NCBI GenBank assembly: GCA_011391085.1
Contig: JAABRD010000021.1
Location: 1 to 64,000, forward strand
From: Thiotrichaceae bacterium
Lineage (GTDB): Bacteria > Pseudomonadota > Gammaproteobacteria > Beggiatoales > Beggiatoaceae
Length of the DNA: 64,000 bases
Direction: 5' to 3'
Part shown: piece after piece, positions 33,601 through 43,500 of the stretch
Position numbering within the stretch: the stretch's first letter is position 1
How the letters are laid out: the number at the start of each line of letters is the position of its first letter
The notes under the pieces: generated by a model
What the model was told of the DNA's origin: nothing
Database searches by the model: none
What the model saw: only the letters and a program-made list of their open reading frames with translations
Position numbers and translations under genes: made by a program

Positions 33601-36600
33601 TTACAACTCCCCCTCTTCGCGTTCTTCCGCATCTTGGTCTTGTGATGGTTTAGCTTTCGTCGCCCACTTTAGAACCTTAATCTGTTCTGCAAAATCAGCC
33701 ACTCTCGGTTCTTCAAACAGTTGTGTGAGTGATAACTCCACTTGGAAAGTTTTCCGAATGTGACTGACCATTTGAGTGATGAGTAAAGAATTGCCACCCA
33801 GTTCAAAGAAATTGTCATAAATCCCAATAGGACTCATTCCTAACAAGCGTTCCCAAATCACCACCAATGCCGTTTCTAATTCATCACGCGATGGTACGTA
33901 AGGGTTCAACAGGTTGGGACGTGCATGACGCGCTTGAGATTTTGCTTCCGTCGCCGTCTGTCTGGCGATAACATCAAATTCCACCCATTGGTCAATACGT
34001 GGTTGCAGGGGAGTCGCACATACTATCAAGCGCGATTCTGAAGCACTGCACGCTACCACTCTTGGCCACACCTCAAGGAATTCTTGGAAACTGATAGCCA
34101 AACTTCTGAGTTGTGCCCCCATTTTGGCATGGTCAACTGGCTTGTCATCAAATTCCAAGTCATCCCAATTTACGCTTATCCATCTGGGCAGAAACGGAGT
34201 TTTTTCCAAAAACTCGGTTCCTTGAGAATGTCGTTGATTCACAAACGCATCCATAAATGTGTTCGCGCCCGCATAGGCAGCAAATCCTAGCCCTCCCAAT
34301 ATGGGAGAGAGGGAAGAGAATAACAGTACCCAGTCAGGAGTACGATTCTGCAACACTTCTGCCAACACTTTGAGTCCTTCTATCTTGCCTTGAAAATGTT
34401 GTTCACAGTAGGCGCGGTCCGTATCAGCAATAGTGCGAACCGAAGCTTTTCCTACAATTCCTGCCGCATGAATCACGCCATGAACTGTTCCCCATTGCGC
34501 TTCGGTCTGGGTAAATACGGCTTGCATTTGGAGGAGGTTGCTGACATCGACACTGGCTAACAACACTTCTCCTCCCAAAGTTTCAAGGTGTTGCACCTTA
34601 CGCAATTTGTGACTGACGTTATCGGTTTCCTCATGCGTGGCTAACCATTGCGTCCACTCTGCTTTCGGAGGCAATTGGGTACGTCCTAGCAAAATTAATT
34701 TTGCTTGGAAAGTTTTCGCTAAGTATTCTGCTATCAGTAACCCAATCTGACCTAAACCACCGGTGATGAGATAGACGCCACCTTGTCGAAATGGGAGACC
34801 TGGACTAGAGGCTTCCGCCGGTAAACTGATTGGTTCAAACGTTTGTACCCACCGATGGGTCCCTCGATAAGCAATGGTGCGGTGAATCGAAGTAGTCTGT
34901 AATTCTAATAACAGTTGCTTTACCAACCTCTCCTTATCTGATTTGGTCGCGGGTTCTTCCACATCCAGGCTTCGACAAGTGATATGCGGATATTCTTGCG
35001 GAATCACTTTTAGCAAACCTAATACCGGGGATTTATCTGGACACAAGGATTCGGTACCAATCACTTCCTGGAGATGGTTGGCAATGATGGTCAAAGTCAG
35101 CGGGGTCGTCCAGATTTGCTTGGCTAAGGCTAGGCAGAGATATAATACGCTGTAGAAGCCTTTCTCCATCAAAACTGTCTCCCTCCTCAAACCTGACAGG
35201 TCTTCGAGACCTGTCAGGTTTTCCTTAGAAGGGCCTGTCTCTATCAAACCTGACAGGTCTTGAAGACCTGTCAGGTTTTCCGTTAATAACCAACTATGCA
35301 CTATCTGAGAAGGCACTTTCCCCACAGAATGCAACGTCGTCAACAAGGTCTGATAGTCCCCAGGTTGCGACGGATTGAGGACATAACGTTGCGGCCCCAG
35401 TTGGGCAAAACGGGTCCCACTTTGTACCGTGATGACTTCCTGCCCAGCCTGTGTTAACTGTTCTACTAACAGAGAAGTTAGGTCGTCCGCTGGTGTCAAA
35501 AACACTAACCAACTGGCTTTCGAGGTGATGGAAGTCAAGTTAGAAATCGGTAAACGTCGCCACGAAGGAACATAGAACCAATTCGCTATATCTGATTTCT
35601 TGACGACCATTTCTGGATTAGCGTAGGGTGCGTCCCACGCACCATTTCCACCTTGATTCGGTTCTATCCAATACCGTTGCTTCTCGAACGGATAGGTCGG
35701 CAACGGCACTCGCTGCCGTTGTTCGTTGGCATAAAACGCTGTCCAATTCACTTCCACACCAGCTACCCACAACCGTCCCAATGTGGTCAGAACCGAAGAC
35801 AACTCTGGTTGCCCATATTGAGGCGGTTTTAAGGTTGACAAAACCTGTTGTTCAGGCGGACGGTCTGGATGTTGCAAAATCAGTGGACTCAACACTTGTC
35901 CCGGACCGACCTCTAACAAAATCGCTTCTTTCTCCTCTTGAAACAGCCTTTGGACCGTGTCGCTGAATCGTAAGGTTTGACTAATCACTTGCGTGTAATA
36001 ACGCGGGTCAGTGGCTTGTTGCGGTGTCATCCAAGTGCCCGTGATACTTGACAACCAAGGAATTTTTGGAGGTTGCAATGACAAGGTTTGGATTTTTTCT
36101 AACAAAGGTACCATTAAGGGTGTCATCAAGTACGAATGCAACGGTTTCCTGGCCGTCATCAGGTAGCATTGAACTTGTTGTGATAGCAACTGTTCTTGAA
36201 GTTTTTGAACGGCTGATGGTGTGCCTGACACGATACATTGGGAAACGCCATTGACTGCGGCTAGGGACAATTCGGGTCCTAACCAAGAACGTACCACCAA
36301 TTCTGGTTGGAGGATAGATAACATTCGTCCCTCCGTCAATTGTGGCAGCAAGGTGGTTGCATACGCCATCATGGCCAATGCCTCCTCTAGGGACACCACT
36401 CCCGCTAGACAAGCGGCCACATATTCGCCTTGACTGTATCCTAACATGGCATCCGGTTGTATCCCATAACTCATCCACAATTGGGCTAACGCATACTCCA
36501 CCACAAACAACGTCACTGGCGCCGTCGAGGAGTCCAAAGCGTAGCTTTGTCCCTCTCTCATCCCCAACACGTCTCGCACATCCCATTTTAAATGAGGCTT

Positions 36601-38388
36601 CAACAACTCGGCACACTTATCAATCGGTTCCCGAAACAACGGTTCTTCTCGATACAGTTCCGCAGTCATTTTGGGATATTCAGAACCCAAGCCTGGAAAC
36701 ATAAAAATGACAGGCCGCGGTTTTCCCTCTGGGGAGGAGTGGGTGAAGACACTTTGTGGACTGTTGGTCTGTAACGCTTTCTTAGCTTGTTCAACGGTTT
36801 GACAAAAGACGAGGCGCCGATATTGAAATGGACGACGACCCACTGCCAGGGTGTAGGCTATATCTGCTAAGAGTGAGTTTCCCTCCCGCAGCTTTCCTAA
36901 GCCTTCGAGGCTTAGGAAAGCTAAGTCTGCTAGAAGTGGGTCGCCCTCCCGCAGCTTTCCTAAGCCTTCGAGGCTTAGGAAAGCTAAGAGATTTTGTGTC
37001 ATCGTTTCCAGGGCACTTGCAGTTTTAGCCGATAACGGTAACAATTGCCAAGGACGAGAAGGACCAGAGGGAGATTGTGAAGGCGCCTCTTCCAACACGA
37101 CATGGGCATTCGTTCCTCCAATTCCCAAGGAACTGACACCGGCCCGCCGCGGTAGCCCACTTTGAGTTTGCCATTCGGTCAACTGGTTATTGACATAGAA
37201 AGGACTGTTCGCAAAGTCAATGTTCGGATTGGGTTGTTCAAAATGTAAAGAGGGCGGAATTTGACGATGTTTCAAGGCTAACACGGTCTTGATAAGACTG
37301 GCCACGCCTGCGGCAGTGTCTAAGTGTCCTAAATTAGATTTCACCGACCCAAGGGCACAATATCCCGTTTTTGTGGTGCTACGCCGATAGGCTTGAGTTA
37401 ACGCGGCCACTTCTATTGGGTCCCCCAAACCTGTGCCAGTTCCATGGGCTTCCACATAACTGATGGTATCCGCATTCACATCAGCCATCATTAATGCCTC
37501 TTCCACGACTTTGGCTTGCCCATCGACACTGGGTGCCGTGTAACCGACTTTAGCAGCCCCGTCATTGTTGATCGCAAACCCTTTGATGATGGCATGAATG
37601 CAGTCTCCATCTGCAAGCGCGTCTTCCAATCGTTTCAACAATACGATACCGACTCCATTGGCATCTAACGTCCCTTGGGCGCGGGCATCAAAAGCGCGAC
37701 AGTGACCGTCGGGGGACATAATGCCACCGGGTTGATACCAGTAGCCAGTGACTTGCGGAAGTTGAATGGTGACTCCTCCAGCTAACACCATATCCGATTG
37801 GTAATTGAGTAAACTTTGACAACCCATGGCTACCGCGACGAGGGAGGAGGAACAACCGGTGCCCACACAGACGCTGGGACCTGTTAAGTTCATTTTATAA
37901 GACACTCGCGTCGGGATGAAATCTTTGTCATTACTCATCACCATTGCCCAACCGCCAATGGTTTCTAGGATAGAATCAAAGTTGGAACTTAGATTTCTAA
38001 TCAGATAGCTATTGAGACCGGCACCGGCATAAACGCCAATTCGACCTGGGTAAGAGATTGAATCATAACCTGCGTGTTCCAGAACTTCCCAAGCACATTC
38101 TAAGAAGAGACGATGTTGCGGATCCATGACTTCTGCTTCGCGGGCCGTGAGGTCAAAAAAGGAGGCATCAAACTCTTCCACGCCTTTTAACAGTCCGTAG
38201 GCTTTGACGTAATGAGGGTCGTTTAGGAACTCTTCTGGAATCCCGGCGGCCCGTAGTGTCTCGTCATCAAAATGAGTGATCGACTCAACACCGTTGCGTA
38301 AGTTTTGCCAAAATTGTTCAAGTTGTTGGGCACCAGGGACGCGAAGACTGATGCCAATAATGGCTAGAGAAGGTAGTTGTTCGGTCAT
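33601..38388 (-). CDS. Type I PKS module KS-AT-KR-ACP
   Basis: 1595 residues from MTEQLPSLAIIGISLRVPGA. KS about 8-430 with active Cys near 176 (GTGCSSSL instead of DTACSSSL), EAHGTGTG and SNLGHLDTAAG; AT about 560-860 with GYSQGE near 649 (usual GHSxGE); structural plus catalytic KR about 910-1420 (LITGGLGQIGLL; Ser, Tyr, Asn in FSSLSPILGG and AAYAGANTF); ACP near 1527 (LGGNSLL). It adds one ketide and reduces it to a hydroxyl before the Thr module. In the AT the Arg that holds the extender carboxylate reads Ala and HAFH reads KPLH, so its substrate is in doubt. The upstream ATG at 38460 lies in a repeat and is unlikely. Heptamers precede the start. Several palindromes are inserted in frame. 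Confidence 0.92.
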   Translation of the reverse strand: MTEQLPSLAIIGISLRVPGAQQLEQFWQNLRNGVESITHFDDETLRAAGIPEEFLNDPHYVKAYGLLKGVEEFDASFFDLTAREAEVMDPQHRLFLECAWEVLEHAGYDSISYPGRIGVYAGAGLNSYLIRNLSSNFDSILETIGGWAMVMSNDKDFIPTRVSYKMNLTGPSVCVGTGCSSSLVAVAMGCQSLLNYQSDMVLAGGVTIQLPQVTGYWYQPGGIMSPDGHCRAFDARAQGTLDANGVGIVLLKRLEDALADGDCIHAIIKGFAINNDGAAKVGYTAPSVDGQAKVVEEALMMADVNADTISYVEAHGTGTGLGDPIEVAALTQAYRRSTTKTGYCALGSVKSNLGHLDTAAGVASLIKTVLALKHRQIPPSLHFEQPNPNIDFANSPFYVNNQLTEWQTQSGLPRRAGVSSLGIGGTNAHVVLEEAPSQSPSGPSRPWQLLPLSAKTASALETMTQNLLAFLSLEGLGKLREGDPLLADLAFLSLEGLGKLREGNSLLADIAYTLAVGRRPFQYRRLVFCQTVEQAKKALQTNSPQSVFTHSSPEGKPRPVIFMFPGLGSEYPKMTAELYREEPLFREPIDKCAELLKPHLKWDVRDVLGMREGQSYALDSSTAPVTLFVVEYALAQLWMSYGIQPDAMLGYSQGEYVAACLAGVVSLEEALAMMAYATTLLPQLTEGRMLSILQPELVVRSWLGPELSLAAVNGVSQCIVSGTPSAVQKLQEQLLSQQVQCYLMTARKPLHSYLMTPLMVPLLEKIQTLSLQPPKIPWLSSITGTWMTPQQATDPRYYTQVISQTLRFSDTVQRLFQEEKEAILLEVGPGQVLSPLILQHPDRPPEQQVLSTLKPPQYGQPELSSVLTTLGRLWVAGVEVNWTAFYANEQRQRVPLPTYPFEKQRYWIEPNQGGNGAWDAPYANPEMVVKKSDIANWFYVPSWRRLPISNLTSITSKASWLVFLTPADDLTSLLVEQLTQAGQEVITVQSGTRFAQLGPQRYVLNPSQPGDYQTLLTTLHSVGKVPSQIVHSWLLTENLTGLQDLSGLIETGPSKENLTGLEDLSGLRRETVLMEKGFYSVLYLCLALAKQIWTTPLTLTIIANHLQEVIGTESLCPDKSPVLGLLKVIPQEYPHITCRSLDVEEPATKSDKERLVKQLLLELQTTSIHRTIAYRGTHRWVQTFEPISLPAEASSPGLPFRQGGVYLITGGLGQIGLLIAEYLAKTFQAKLILLGRTQLPPKAEWTQWLATHEETDNVSHKLRKVQHLETLGGEVLLASVDVSNLLQMQAVFTQTEAQWGTVHGVIHAAGIVGKASVRTIADTDRAYCEQHFQGKIEGLKVLAEVLQNRTPDWVLLFSSLSPILGGLGFAAYAGANTFMDAFVNQRHSQGTEFLEKTPFLPRWISVNWDDLEFDDKPVDHAKMGAQLRSLAISFQEFLEVWPRVVACSASESRLIVCATPLQPRIDQWVEFDVIARQTATEAKSQARHARPNLLNPYVPSRDELETALVVIWERLLGMSPIGIYDNFFELGGNSLLITQMVSHIRKTFQVELSLTQLFEEPRVADFAEQIKVLKWATKAKPSQDQDAEEREEGEL
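35190..35279. repeat. Two CCTGACAGGTCTT palindromes in the PKS gene
   Basis: Hairpins at 35190-35222 and 35247-35279 encode two ENLTGL-x-DLSGL peptides (near residues 1036-1069) in the region before the catalytic KR. The frame is kept. A related copy is at 55837-55868 in the other PKS. Confidence 0.75.
36528..36552. repeat. AGGAGTCCAAAGCGTAGCTTTG repeat inserted in the PKS AT
   Basis: The repeat encodes REGQSYALDSS within the AT domain just before the active-site strand. It is the same unit that forms the tandem array at 9181-9328. Confidence 0.65.
36891..36985. repeat. Duplicated CTTTCCTAAGCCTTCGAGG palindrome in the PKS gene
   Basis: Two hairpins, 36891-36922 and 36953-36985, encode two tandem copies of a 21-residue peptide (AFLSLEGLGKLREG followed by a LLAD segment) between the KS and AT domains. 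The unit length of 63 bp keeps the frame. A single relative is at 54921-54953. Confidence 0.8.
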
Positions 38389-38544
38389 AGTTAATGAATA
38401 GTGAATAATGAGTAGTCGAAGCCGGACTAGAGGCTTTAGCCGGTGGCAGTGGTACTTCACCGGCGGAAGCCTCTAGGCAAGTCCTTGGTAATGGTTTTAC
38501 CAAGACTTGACGAATTTTCAAAACTGATTGAGTCTCCTGGGAAG
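38389..38544. repeat. Heptamers and GACTAGAGGCTT palindrome
   Basis: 38389-38415 holds CATTATT/CACTATT heptamers abutting the PKS start; 38421-38475 is a GGACTAGAGGCTTTAGCCGG hairpin; 38478-38511 is a CAAGTCTTGGTAA-type inverted repeat. No gene. Confidence 0.65.
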
Positions 38545-38890
38545 CTATTCCCAAATCGCGGAAGCATTCACGTTCACTCTTAGCACCTGCCCAGAATGTT
38601 TATTCGCTTCCGTTTCATACGGCGCCAGATAAACAAATTGGCCATCAAACGTACCCCCAATGAATCCTTTGTTGTGTTCGTGAAGTTGGGCACTATCATA
38701 CATTTTCCAGCTAGACGGATTGGTGAATTCTCCCGTGGTATCATAGCGAGAGATTTGCCCGTGATAGACATTTGGGTCGCGACAATGAGGTACAAAATAG
38801 ATGTGTCTGCCATCAAAAATACCACCAAAGAAGCCGCGGCTGTGCGAATGAATCTGGGTGGTGTCATAGGTAGTGTTGTACAAGTAATGG
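38545..38890 (-). pseudogene. Truncated copy of the propeller-repeat protein
   Basis: About 108 residues match the last two repeats of the protein at 45973-47169 (GFFGGIFDGRHIYFVPHC ... GFIGGTFDGQFVYLAPYE) to the identical end IWE. Upstream homology stops at the junction with the GGAGTACGG hairpin at 38903, and the open frame continues artificially through that repeat. It is a 3' fragment left by duplication or deletion, not a complete gene. Confidence 0.75.
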
Positions 38891-38902
38891 TATAGCGGTT
38901 TT

Positions 38903-38976
38903 GGAGTACGGAATTGATTCCGTTGGAGTACGGAATTAATTCCGCTTGAAACGGAATTAATTCCGTACTCCAAAAC
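38903..38976. repeat. GGAGTACGGAATTRATTCCG repeats
   Basis: Two direct and one inverted unit form a hairpin at the broken end of the propeller fragment. Confidence 0.7.
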
Positions 38977-39017
38977 CCATAACTATTACCTTTGCAACAC
39001 TACCAAATTTTCTGCTG

Positions 39018-39407
39018 TTAAGCCGCAGTGGCTTTTTGCACAGGAATCGCATGGCGAGTTTGAGTAATTCGATTGTTCTCGTCTAAATAAATGATCGTGG
39101 GTTTATGTAAAGCGATTTCTTGGGGAGTCAGGGCCACATAGGCGCAAATAATAATGCGATGTCCCGGTTGGGCTTTGTGGGCCGCCGCGCCATTGATGGA
39201 AATAATTCTCGTACCCTCTTGGGCCCGAATGACATACGTGGTAAAACGTTCGCCGTTATTCACGTTATAGATCTGAATTTGTTCAGACTCATAGATGCCT
39301 GCCAGGTCTAACAATTGGCTATCAATGGCACAAGACCCTTCATAATCCAATTCCGCGTGGGTGACGCAGGCGCGGTGTAGTTTGGTTTTCAGTAAAGTGC
39401 ATTGCAT
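39018..39407 (-). CDS. panD: Aspartate 1-decarboxylase precursor
   Basis: 129 residues, the normal PanD length. The self-processing site is Gly24-Ser25 in DYEGSCAID, which generates the pyruvoyl cofactor, and [19 protein letters not shown] is the conserved core. It makes beta-alanine for pantothenate and hence CoA and the phosphopantetheine arms of carrier proteins. Its place inside the NRPS/PKS cluster may support cofactor supply or may be chance, since the surrounding stretch shows rearrangement. No clear ribosome site. Confidence 0.95.
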   Translation of the reverse strand: MQCTLLKTKLHRACVTHAELDYEGSCAIDSQLLDLAGIYESEQIQIYNVNNGERFTTYVIRAQEGTRIISINGAAAHKAQPGHRIIICAYVALTPQEIALHKPTIIYLDENNRITQTRHAIPVQKATAA

Positions 39408-39528
39408 AACTATTTAACTAAAAAAATATGTATTAATAAAGTATGGATGGCAGAATCAAATTCTACCTTGTGTGCAACTCCTATTCTAATAGGTGAATGC
39501 AGTGTTGGATTAGAGGCTTCCGCCGCAA

Positions 39529-39606
39529 TGTCATTAAGTTAAGGAATGAGTTGGTAGCACGAGGGTCAGGACTGGCAGTCCTTGAATATTCCTTAACTTA
39601 ATGGCA
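39529..39606. mobile_element. MITE-like element, family 3, short copy (78 bp)
   Basis: Ends TGTCATTAAGTTAAGG (39529-39544) and CCTTAACTTAATGGCA (39591-39606) enclose a short CAGGACTGGCAGTCCT-type palindrome. The flanks 39500-39528 and 39607-39770 are GAGGCTTCCGCCGG repeats; no gene is seen in 39408-39929. Confidence 0.65.
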
Positions 39607-39929
39607 TTGAGGCTTCCGCCGGGGGGACTGCCACCAGCGGAAGCCTCTAGTCCATCGCTGTTTGCCGGCGGAAGCCTCTAGTCCACCGCGGTGGCTGTCC
39701 TCCCGGCGGAAGCTTCTAATCTACCATTGTGATCTCCGCCGTCCGCCTCTAGTTCAACGCTTCTACTGCTTAGGTAGATTTACATACTAAAATAGGTGTT
39801 GCACACAAGGCAAGGTAGTATATATCTAGTTTAGTTAGAGTGTCAAACAGAAGTAAATTGATCACTCACCTTACGCAACGGCACGACTGAAACTCAGTTT
39901 CTCTGGCCGAAGGCGCCACAGAAACGAAG

Positions 39930-40045
39930 TATAGTAATATTCATTCATTTTTGTACCCCCCCAGCCCCCCAGCACGCAGGGGTAGGGGTCACTCCCCCCG
40001 TGTACGGGGGGTTGGGGGGTACAAGAAGAAGTGAATATCACTATA
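39930..40045. mobile_element. MITE-like element, family 1, copy B (116 bp)
   Basis: 28-bp terminal repeats at 39930-39957 and 40018-40045, starting TATAGTAATATTC and ending TTGTACC. The C/G-run core resembles that of copy A at 2397-2522. Confidence 0.7.
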
Positions 40046-40139
40046 ATCTGTCAAATCACTTCGTTTCCTACTAATCCTTTCAGTTTCTTACCATTCCTGT
40101 TAGTTTCTTACTACTTCTCGCATAAGGTGAGTCATTAAC

Positions 40140-40407
40140 CGTTCTGCCAACACTGCTACATAATGCGTTCTGACATTCGCTTTATACACTTCCACTTAAT
40201 CGAGGTCTCTTCAAACAAATCGGTGTTATAGCGAAATTTACATTCCAACCCTTTGGAGGTTTCCTCCGCAGACCGTGCAATCTCTTCCCTTAAGGCCGCG
40301 GTTAACTTCCCCTTGGGGGCATTGTAGCGCAGGTGGCCTTCTTCTAGCCAGAGATGGATGTCTAGTTGATTTAATTGACGTAGTAGGGTTTCAATGGGTT
40401 TCATCAT
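40140..40407 (-). pseudogene. Collapsed NRPS gene: docking domain, C-domain scrap and TE scrap
   Basis: Three short stretches of an NRPS are fused in the original order. MKPIETLLRQLNQLDIHLWL onward matches the docking domain of the NRPS at 24803-33457; next, GLECKFRYNTDLFEE matches the end of its C1 domain; then the DNA at about 40159-40196 matches the part of its TE gene at about 25044-25078 (the KANVRTHY region). Everything between is lost. It looks like a once complete NRPS that suffered large internal deletions; the frame continues into the TE piece in the wrong register. Confidence 0.75.
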
Positions 40408-40429
40408 ATACTTGTTTATCTTTTGTGAG

Positions 40430-40500
40430 TAGGGTGCGTCCCATGCACCATTTTGGGGGACGCCAATGAGGTGAGAACAGCACGTAAAACGCACCCTAGC
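40430..40500. repeat. Degenerate GTAGGGTGCGTCCCA palindrome
   Basis: Arms GTAGGGTGCGTCCCATGCAC and a diverged complement CACGTAAAACGCACCCTA lie between the remnant and the ACP-aminotransferase gene. Confidence 0.55.
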
Positions 40501-40505
40501 TGACA

Positions 40506-43500
40506 CTAATTTTTACGCCGCGCTTGTTGTTTCAAAAACGCCTGTTTCTGACGACTGGCCAGTTGTTGAGGGGTCAAAGCTGTGCCTTGAACTCCTGGAA
40601 GAGAGTCTAAAGGAGATTGCGTTAAGAATTGGGCCAGCGTGTGAACCGTCGGATATTTAAATAAATCGACTGGCGAAATTTCACGGTTAAACGTCTGTTG
40701 CAATTTATCCCGTAATGGGATAATCAGCAAGGAGTGGCCACCCAGTTCAAAGAAGTTGTCATAAATGCCGACTCGTTTCAGTTTGAGAAGGTCTTGCCAA
40801 ATTTGGGCAATCTGTTGTTCGGAGTGGTTTTTGGGAGAGACAAACTCGGCTTCTAATTGAGGACGAACGCCTTCTGGAAGAGGTAACGCTTTTCGATCTA
40901 CCTTGCCATTGGGAGTCAGTGGGAATGTTTCCAATCGAATAAAAACGGTGGGAACCATGTATTCGGGCAGTTTGTCAAACAGGAAGTGACGTAATTCAGT
41001 GTCGGTCACCGGCGTTTGATTGTTCATCACTAAGTAAGCGACGAGGCGCAAGTCTTGAGAAGACAGGCGATGGACACTGACGACACTTTCTTTCACCTGG
41101 GGATGCGTCAGGAGAAGGGTTTCAATCTCGCCCAGTTCAACGCGGAAACCACGGATTTTCACTTGGTTGTCAATGCGTCCTAAATATTCCAGATTGCCAT
41201 TGGGCAGATAACGGGCTAGGTCGCCGGTTTTGTAAAGACGGTTAGTTGAGTTAGGAATAAATGGGTTACGAATAAACTTTTCTGCCGTCAAGTCAGGGCG
41301 ATTTAAGTAACCACGGGCCAACCCATCTCCTCCAATGTATAACTCGCCTGGTACGCCAATGGGAACCGGTTGCAGGTTCGCATCTAAAATATACAGTTGG
41401 GTGTTAGCAATGGGGCGTCCAATCGCTACGGTACCTTCTTGAGGCGTTTGGTCATTGACTTCATAGACGCAACATCCAACTACCGTTTCCGTGGGTCCAT
41501 ATTCGTTAATCAGATGTGTTTTCGGTGCGTAGGTTCGCCAAAAGGAGACGCTTTTACAAGTTAACGCTTCGCCACCGAGAATGAGATAACGACAAGGTTG
41601 TAGAGGTTCTTTGGGTAACAAGGCATTGAGAATTTCTAAATGGGCTGGCGTCACTTTAGCCAAACTCCAGTTTCGTTGGGCCTGAAGGTGAGATACTAAA
41701 GTGGTACTCACCACTTCAATTTCTTGTTCCTTCTCTGGGAGGAGAACCACAGGACGACCCGCTAACAAGGGGGCAAAAATGCTGGTGATGGTGGCGTCAA
41801 AACCAATGGTCGAATACACCAGTGAACCGGCCCCGTTGGCCACGTCATAAGCCTTGACGGCCCAACTGAGGTAGTTGATTAGACCTTGGTGAACAATCAT
41901 CGTTCCTTTTGGTTTCCCAGTGGAACCGGAAGTGTAAATCACATAAGCCAAGTTGGTCGGTGTGGTGGCACTGTGGGGGTTAGTCGTAGGTTGCGAAGAG
42001 ACGGTATCCCATTGTGTATCTAGGCAGAGAACTTGGGCCAAGTGAGACGGTAAATGGTTGAGGAGATGACTTTGAGTCAACAATACCGGCACCTTCGCAT
42101 CTTCCAACATAAACGCCAATCGTGTCGGCGGATAGCTGGGGTCTAGTGGTAAATAGGCACCACCTGCCTTTAGCGTAGCTAAAATGGCTACTAACATGTT
42201 GATAGAACGTTCGAAGCAGATGCCTACCAAAGTATCTGGCAAAATGCCTAACGTTTGCAAATAATGGGCTAACTGATTGGCCTTCTGATTCAATTGGGCA
42301 TAGGTCAACTGCTGGTCTTCAAACACCACCGCTATCGCTTCTGGTGTCTTCTCCACTTGGGTAGCAAACAGGTGTTGAAAACATTGGTCACGCGGGTAGT
42401 CAGCCCGAGTATTGTTCCATGCTACCAAGATTTGATGACGTTGGGCTTCGGTTAACAGTGGCAATTGAGACACCGCTTGCTGAGGTTGAGTCACAATACC
42501 GGCTAATAAGGTTTGGAAGTGACCTAGCCAACGGGCTATGGTAGAGTCTTCCAACACATCGATATTATAATCGCATTCCAAAAACAGGTCTTGACCCATT
42601 TCGGTTAAATTGAAAGTGAGGTCAAAGGCAGTATACTGAATTGAACGAGGTTGCCAGGTGACTTGCAAACCGTGTAATCGCGGTGCTTCGACTGGTCGAT
42701 CCAAATTGAATACCGTCGCCACCAGAGGAGAGTGACTGCCATCACGTCGCAATTTCAGTTGATTGATGAGGTAGGCAAATGGGTAATCTTGATGTTGATA
42801 GGCTTCCAATAAGACACCACGCAACGTTTTCAGATAGGTGAGAAACGTTTGCGACCCGTCGGGGAGGACACTTTGGATAGGTAACAAGTGGGTACAATAA
42901 CCAACCAGTTGGGTACTCCTTTTCAGAGACCGACCCAAGGTAGGAATTCCCACCACAACTTGGTCTTGATGGGTGAGGCGGTGCAGAAAGAGGGCATACA
43001 CGGCCAAGAAAGTCATAAAATAGGTGCATCCTTGTTGTTGGCTGAGTTGTTTAACTTGGGAACAAACGTGTGGGTCTAACCGCAAACTTTGACGACGCCC
43101 TTGATAGGACCGAAGCGGTGGATACGGGTGGTCCGTGGGCAAGTCTAACACGGGCAAGGTGCCTGCAAATTTATTTAGCCAATAACTGGCGTGCGGATGC
43201 GTGGGACTGTGTTCCGTTTGCCATTGCACATACTCCCGATATTGCAAAGGAGGAGGTAATGTGACAGGAGTGCCTTGACATAGACCCGAATAGAATTTGG
43301 CCGTTTCTTGAAGCACAATATCCAAGGACATGCCGTCAGAAATGAGGTGATGGGCAGTCAAAACTAACAAATGTCGTTGTTCTGCTACCTTTAACAAATA
43401 TGCCCGAAACAGAGGTTGAGTGAGGTCAAAAGGAGTTTGCGTGTCTTGGGCAAACCAGTGTTGTACCGCTTGATTGGCAGTTGCGGAGAAATTCACTACC

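Noticed and set aside
38545-38973. A complete 142-residue gene
   Set aside because: Only about 108 residues match the propeller protein; the N-terminal part is encoded by the GGAGTACGG repeat, so it is a fragment.
39018-39407. panD as a dedicated enzyme supplying beta-alanine as a building block of the product
   Set aside because: None of the adenylation codes fits beta-alanine, so it more likely serves CoA synthesis; position alone is weak evidence.
40156-40506. A small standalone docking-domain protein
   Set aside because: The frame joins pieces of three separate NRPS domains and ends in the wrong register, as expected of a deletion scar.
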